DNA of 64,000 bases, taken from NCBI RefSeq assembly GCF_008831285.2, contig NW_022204507.1:6592174-6656173 (forward strand), read 5' to 3'. The position numbers and the translations under genes are program-made. The DNA is from Nymphaea colorata (taxonomy: Eukaryota; Streptophyta; Magnoliopsida; Nymphaeales; Nymphaeaceae). Positions 60,375-64,000 of the stretch are shown in pieces. How positions within the stretch are numbered: the first letter of the stretch is position 1; each line of letters starts with the position of its first letter. The notes beneath the pieces are model-generated. The model ran no database searches. It saw only the letters and a list, made by a program, of their open reading frames with translations, and was not told where the DNA came from.

Positions 60375-60835
60375 CTCAAATTCTATTATCACCCCTTTAT
60401 TTGAGAAAACATTGAGTGCTAGTGATACAGATTGGATAGGGTGCCTGGTGCTGCCAAAAAAGTGTGTAGAGGTATGTTACTGAAATTTTTATTGTCGTCT
60501 TTTCTGAAACTAAGACCATGTTGGACTTTTCATCTCATGTTTTGCCATATACTAGAGCGTCTAACTTGTTTAGAGTGCTTTCTTCCTTGGACATTGTTCA
60601 ATTAAATTTGGTTTTTGGTACACTCATATGCTTGATTCTTATGCAATTCTTAATCTTGAACAGACATACTTCCCAGCAATTCTCATCCTGAAGGATGCCT
60701 CTTAGGATTCAGGATGCAAATGGAAAGGATTGGGTATTTCAATTTCGATTTTGGCCAATAATAACAGTAGGATGTATGTGTTGGAAGGTGTAACATCATC
60801 ATTCCAGTCAAAGCAACAGCACACTGGTGACATAG
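60375..60835 (+). pseudogene. VAL-like pseudogene, B3 DNA-binding domain exons
   Basis: The B3 domain binds RY-type DNA. Exon a (60,375-60,471) is undamaged: [20 protein letters not shown] followed by [12 protein letters not shown] and GAG|GTATGTT. In VAL proteins the DTDW position is normally DAGR, so a conserved residue is changed. Exon b (60,664-60,835) begins TYFPAI after CAG and contains HPEGC, LRIQDANGKDWVFQFRFWP and NNNSRMYVLEGV, but in three successive frames, so at least three small indels disrupt it. It ends CATAG|GTAATG. The last B3 strand and everything C-terminal (EAR motif, CW domain) are not in the window. Confidence 0.93.
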
Positions 60836-62114
60836 GTAATGTGTGCAGCCTGGTCATTTCTTCTTGCTTGTGCATGCAATGCTTGGCACGCAAAATAACT
60901 AAGAAGCCTCTCAATCATCCTTGCGCGTCGTATTAAATTTACACTTTCTGAAGTTGAGTGACCTTTTTTTGCATATAAATCAGCAAATGATTGTGATTTC
61001 TGTTCAAGTCATCCAACTTCACGGATTGACAAACTTCTACCAGACATAGCACTATTGTTTTTAGTAGTATCCCATTTAATATAAGGCAATGGTTGTTATG
61101 TTATTAGAGGTCATACTGGAATATATATTCATGATCAGATAGTTCATAGCCCTATAACCATGTTTTGGTCATCGTAAACTGCAAGCCTATAGGAGTTATG
61201 ATCATTATAATATTTATATATGTGGGCTGTATAAGTAAATGTACCCTATTTAGTACATATTTAGTTGATTTTGCTTCTTAGTTTAGTTGAGTTTGGTTTC
61301 TAGCTAGACATATGTTGGATAAGTTGGGATGATGTGGATGAGCAATAAGGAAACTAAGAGAGAAGATGGGTAAGCACGTGATTTTATTTGGTTTCCCTTA
61401 TGGACCCAAATTCGAAGGGCATCACACTTAATCCCCTCTGCTCACTCATGGGTCCTATTTCTCATTGCTGTTTAGGTAGTAGTTTTTTTGAAATATGATT
61501 CAGATTTGATTTGATTTGATTTTTTTATTTACATAACCTTATACTAGCTAACTATTTCTTGTAGTCTTGCTACGTTTAGTTGTTTTAAAATGTTGGATAT
61601 GCTTGAGAAGGCCCTATGGTGTTTCCGGCACATAGCCATCTAACCATTCAACTTAACAACCCCCATCTCCAGCATGCGGTAGATTTCCTTCCATTTATCC
61701 ATCCTTCTTGTTTGCTCTTCTGAGCTGGCGTAAAGAATTTTCAAGTGTCAAAAGTGAGAGTAAGAGAAGGTGTTCCATCTTCAAGCATCATCGAGCACAC
61801 TGTCCACCACGCTGCTGGGTCCTCTATTGAACTTTCTCTTTACAGTTGGACTTGGTTCATTTGGAATCGTGTTAAGGTCAGGTCTTATTGGTGAGTGTCA
61901 AACAGGTTTAGAGTCTTTAGACTTTGAGACCTAGGTTCAGTATGTATCTTTTTTTATGTTCCATGTGATTCCAGCCTATGACCGTGCTCAGTTTAGAGTT
62001 AGTTTCATGTAGTGCGTCAGTTAACTAGGTCCTCATCATGTGAGACTATTGTTGAAGGTCAATTGTTTGGACTTTCTTCTTGTGGTGCTTGACTGGCCTT
62101 CTTTAGGTGCGTAT
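60836..62114. other. no recognised gene
   Basis: Follows the last VAL exon. The remaining VAL exons (end of B3, CW zinc finger, EAR) were looked for on the plus strand and not found. A short TTGATTTGATTTGATTT repeat lies near 61,508. Confidence 0.45.
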
Positions 62115-62350
62115 TTTATTCTAGTGGGGACGTGGGTAGTTTTCTGATTTCATGCTTGTTTGAATCTTAGTTAAAGTGGTTGGTGTCTGATTGTTAAGTG
62201 TCGTGTTTTCTTCATTGAGCTTGTGATTTTGAATATGTATGTTAGTTGCACATGGCATGGTTACAACAATTTATATTTTAGAATGTATATGAATATTGGA
62301 GCTGTTATGCCTTGGTATTTACTTTGTGTGTTTGTTTCTCTTCATTAGTC
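62115..62350. repeat. dispersed repeat shared with 33.8 kb, copy 2
   Basis: Same order of blocks as 33,815-34,090: TAGTGGGGAC, CATGCTTGTTTGAATCTTAG, TCTTCATTGAGCTTGTGATTTT, TGTATGTTAGTTGCACATGG, ATTGGAGCTGTTATG and TTTGTTTCTC. The two lie at the outer edges of the region containing the plus-strand gene fragments (34-61 kb). Coding sequence not seen. Confidence 0.8.
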
Positions 62351-63086
62351 AACCTTTCTGAATGGGTCGAACCTAGTTAGTTAGCTGAATTATTTTGCAA
62401 ACATATATTAGTCATCGATTTGTTTTTTCGTTATTTGTCTTTGGTCGTTGACATTCCTTATATCATAAGCATTCAGTATTTTTGAAGGTCCTCTGTTTCC
62501 GTTGAGTCAACATTTAGTTTTGGTATCAACTCTTTACAAAGACAGGTCTAACCATGATTTGGCAAACCTGTAAAAACTACAAAAATCATTCTCTGTTTCA
62601 GAGTCAGAAGACTTATGACGTTCTGATCTGGGATAAAGTTGAATTTGGGTTTGATTGTTGGTTTGAAGTTTCTTGTGTGAAAATCAGCCGACAAAATTTC
62701 AAATTTTTTTCAACTTGAGTATTTTGATATATTGTTGTTAAACTTTCACTGTTTCTATTTCTCACAAACAAAAATTTCGAAAACTGAGCTCTATTTCTTG
62801 TTTTTTGAATTCTATCTAGGAAGCAGATTTTTCAATTTTACTTTTCACAAATTTTTTAGTGAAATTTTCTAGTTATTATTATTATTATTTATTTAAGGCT
62901 CTGTGTCCATATCAAAGCCAATACTCCAACCTACACAGTTTTAGACTTTGTTTAGTGGGGAGAATTGTGATTTTGCATATTTGTGTGTTATTGCTAGGAA
63001 AATTATCTAGTAAGGCTTTTGATTGCCTTATTTTGTTGGAGCCCTTCCTCACTTGGGTCTCCTCTAGAGTTAGAGATCAAGCCTGT
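62351..63086. other. no recognised gene
   Basis: AT-rich. Contains a short (ATT)n run near 62,875-62,890. The plus frame starting at 62,859 reads into the assembly gap and cannot be judged. Confidence 0.4.
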
Positions 63087-63186
63087 NNNNNNNNNNNNNN
63101 NNNNNNNNNNNNNNNNNNNNNNNNNNNNNNNNNNNNNNNNNNNNNNNNNNNNNNNNNNNNNNNNNNNNNNNNNNNNNNNNNNNNNN
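63087..63186. other. assembly gap (100 N)
   Basis: Exactly 100 unspecified bases, the conventional placeholder for a gap of unknown length. Sequences left and right may not be truly adjacent. Confidence 0.99.
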
Positions 63187-63307
63187 GGCAAAGCCCATAG
63201 AAACACAACAAGGAAAGAAAGACGCCTTGGTGCCCCTCTTACAACCAAGCACAGGCATCGGTTTCCCTTTCTTTCACTTTCAAACCCATCTCCCTCTCCT
63301 CTACTCT

Positions 63308-63315
63308 TATAAATA
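63308..63315 (+). promoter_or_regulatory. candidate TATA box
   Basis: TATAAATA in a pyrimidine-rich setting (CTCTACTCT before, CTCCCTTATCCCTCC after), which is typical of plant core promoters. A start of transcription about 30 bp downstream would give a ~215 bp leader, containing a (GA)-rich run at 63,470-63,515, before the first long-context ATG at 63,555. Confidence 0.45.
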
Positions 63316-63554
63316 CTCCCTTATCCCTCCGGTTCCGTCCACCCAAATCCTCCATCCTTGATCTTTCCCTCCTTCCCTGTCCCTTTGGTAATAGAGAAGC
63401 AAACTCTTTCCTTCGACGAGCGTTTGTTCCCTATTGCTTTGTTCGTCTGGTAGTCGTTGTCAAGAGACAGAGAGTAAGAGAGAGAGAGGAGGGAGATCCA
63501 GGGAGAGGGAGAGTGTTTCAGTCGTAGTCATTCTGCAAGAAAAGGAGGGAAGAC

Positions 63555-63686
63555 ATGAATTCTATCACAAAACTTGTGAGGGACTTTGTCGGCTTCACTA
63601 TGTGGTTGTTCAATCACACTGCTCCTGTCGTAAACAGGCCAGAGGACCTGAACTTCCTGCTGCCCTCTCGGTGGAGTTGGAAGTAG
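63555..63686 (+). CDS. candidate small protein (43 aa) downstream of TATA box
   Basis: A 43-codon frame starts at ATGAATTC with a purine three bases upstream (AGACATGAA) and ends TAG at 63,684-63,686. The product starts MNSITKLVRDFVGFTMWLFN, with a hydrophobic stretch (about residues 11-20) that could form a short amphipathic or membrane-associated helix, and ends FLLPSRWSWK. It is preceded by a plausible core promoter and GA-rich leader. I do not recognise it. It may be a real small gene, an upstream ORF, or exon 1 of a gene that continues past the window. Frames on the minus strand here (63,528-63,914 and 63,767-64,000) are alternatives without a recognised domain. Confidence 0.35.
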   Translation: MNSITKLVRDFVGFTMWLFNHTAPVVNRPEDLNFLLPSRWSWK

Positions 63687-64000
63687 ATGCAGGCGCAGGT
63701 ACTCCACCTGAGCAGGTGGAGGTAGACGTATAATTGGGCCAGCAGGAGGCATCGACATTGGCAGTGTTATCCGATGATGGTGAGAATTATTACTAGCCCA
63801 TTCATCCATCCTAATTGCCGTCTGCTTCCTCCTGTGCCTCCTTCTGTCTCTCTTTGTAGCGTCGTTCTCAAATTGACATGCCGTTTTGTCAAAGTTGCAC
63901 CGCAAATTGAGCAAGAAGGAGGTAATTCCCTAATTACTTCCAAAGCAGCACGATTAAAGGAACTGATGATCGGCTTTGCACTCCTCAATCCTTCTTGCAC
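63687..64000. other. unassigned, possible continuation of the right-edge gene
   Basis: GAAGGAG|GTAATTC at 63,915-63,930 is a usable splice donor on the plus strand, so this may be 3' leader or coding sequence of the gene starting at 63.3 kb. On the minus strand, CSICGATLTKRHVN (near 63,900) has a Cys pair but no complete finger. Not resolvable within the window. Confidence 0.25.

Noticed and set aside
62859-63312. ORFs running through the N block
   Set aside because: They depend on 100 unknown bases; the gap length is a placeholder, so neither frame nor continuity is known.

Overview
This window is nuclear DNA from a flowering plant. It is AT-rich, intron-bearing and full of retroelements; the recognisable exons match plant-specific families (VAL-type B3 factors, JMJ14/15/18-type demethylases, subtilases), and primer-binding sites match plant initiator tRNA-Met. 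I cannot name the species. I see no intact, clearly functional conserved protein-coding gene. Nearly all recognisable coding sequence is decayed gene fragments or transposable elements. One scaffold gap of 100 N lies at 63,087-63,186.

Layout. 1-13 kb: mostly non-coding AT-rich DNA with a (CT)n/(AT)n microsatellite, a ~680 bp tandem duplication (1.65-3.04 kb), a GC-rich patch (6.1-6.4 kb), two diverged copies of a non-coding repeat (8.1 and 11.2 kb) and one unidentified exon-like segment (12.0-12.3 kb, minus). 13.09-14.05 kb: a compact hAT-like element with matching ends and an imperfect 8 bp target duplication. 14-26 kb: long, probably TE-derived DNA with small tandem repeats at 19 kb, a LINE tail (21.7-22.2 kb), a compound repeat with an internal palindromic minisatellite (22.9-23.9 kb) and a possible LTR with primer site (25.5-26.1 kb).

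27-61 kb is a gene graveyard. In order: the C-terminal half of a JMJ14/15/18-like H3K4 demethylase (minus, 27.3-29.8 kb), with a decayed Copia element upstream of it; the N-terminus of a plant GH2 beta-galactosidase (plus, 35.2-35.9 kb); signal peptide and propeptide of a subtilase (plus, 37.9-38.4 kb); unidentified exon-like sequence (plus, 45.9-46.4 kb); the C-terminal two-thirds of a selenium-binding protein (plus, 47.1-48.1 kb); and a VAL/HSI2-like B3 repressor (plus, 49.2-60.8 kb) whose zinc-finger and B3 exons are separated by an ~8 kb retrotransposon. The fragments keep introns or splice signals, so they are not processed retrocopies. Most carry frameshifts or stops.

Two Ty3/gypsy elements of the long-LTR type sit in this graveyard. 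Element A (38.9-45.8 kb, plus) has one ~3 kb LTR, a PBS and the start of gag; the rest of its gag-pol is inverted, with 57 bp inverted arms at the two edges. Element B (51.6-59.5 kb, minus) has LTR, PBS, gag, remnant protease, a 3' ORF, PPT and LTR, and a second copy of the 3' ORF plus PPT outside its 5' LTR; it lacks reverse transcriptase and integrase. The LTRs of both families begin with open reading frames.

The right end (61-64 kb) has a dispersed repeat shared with 33.8 kb, the gap, and a TATA-box-led 43-codon ORF that is the only candidate for a live small gene. All identifications are by eye from translated motifs; no database search was run.
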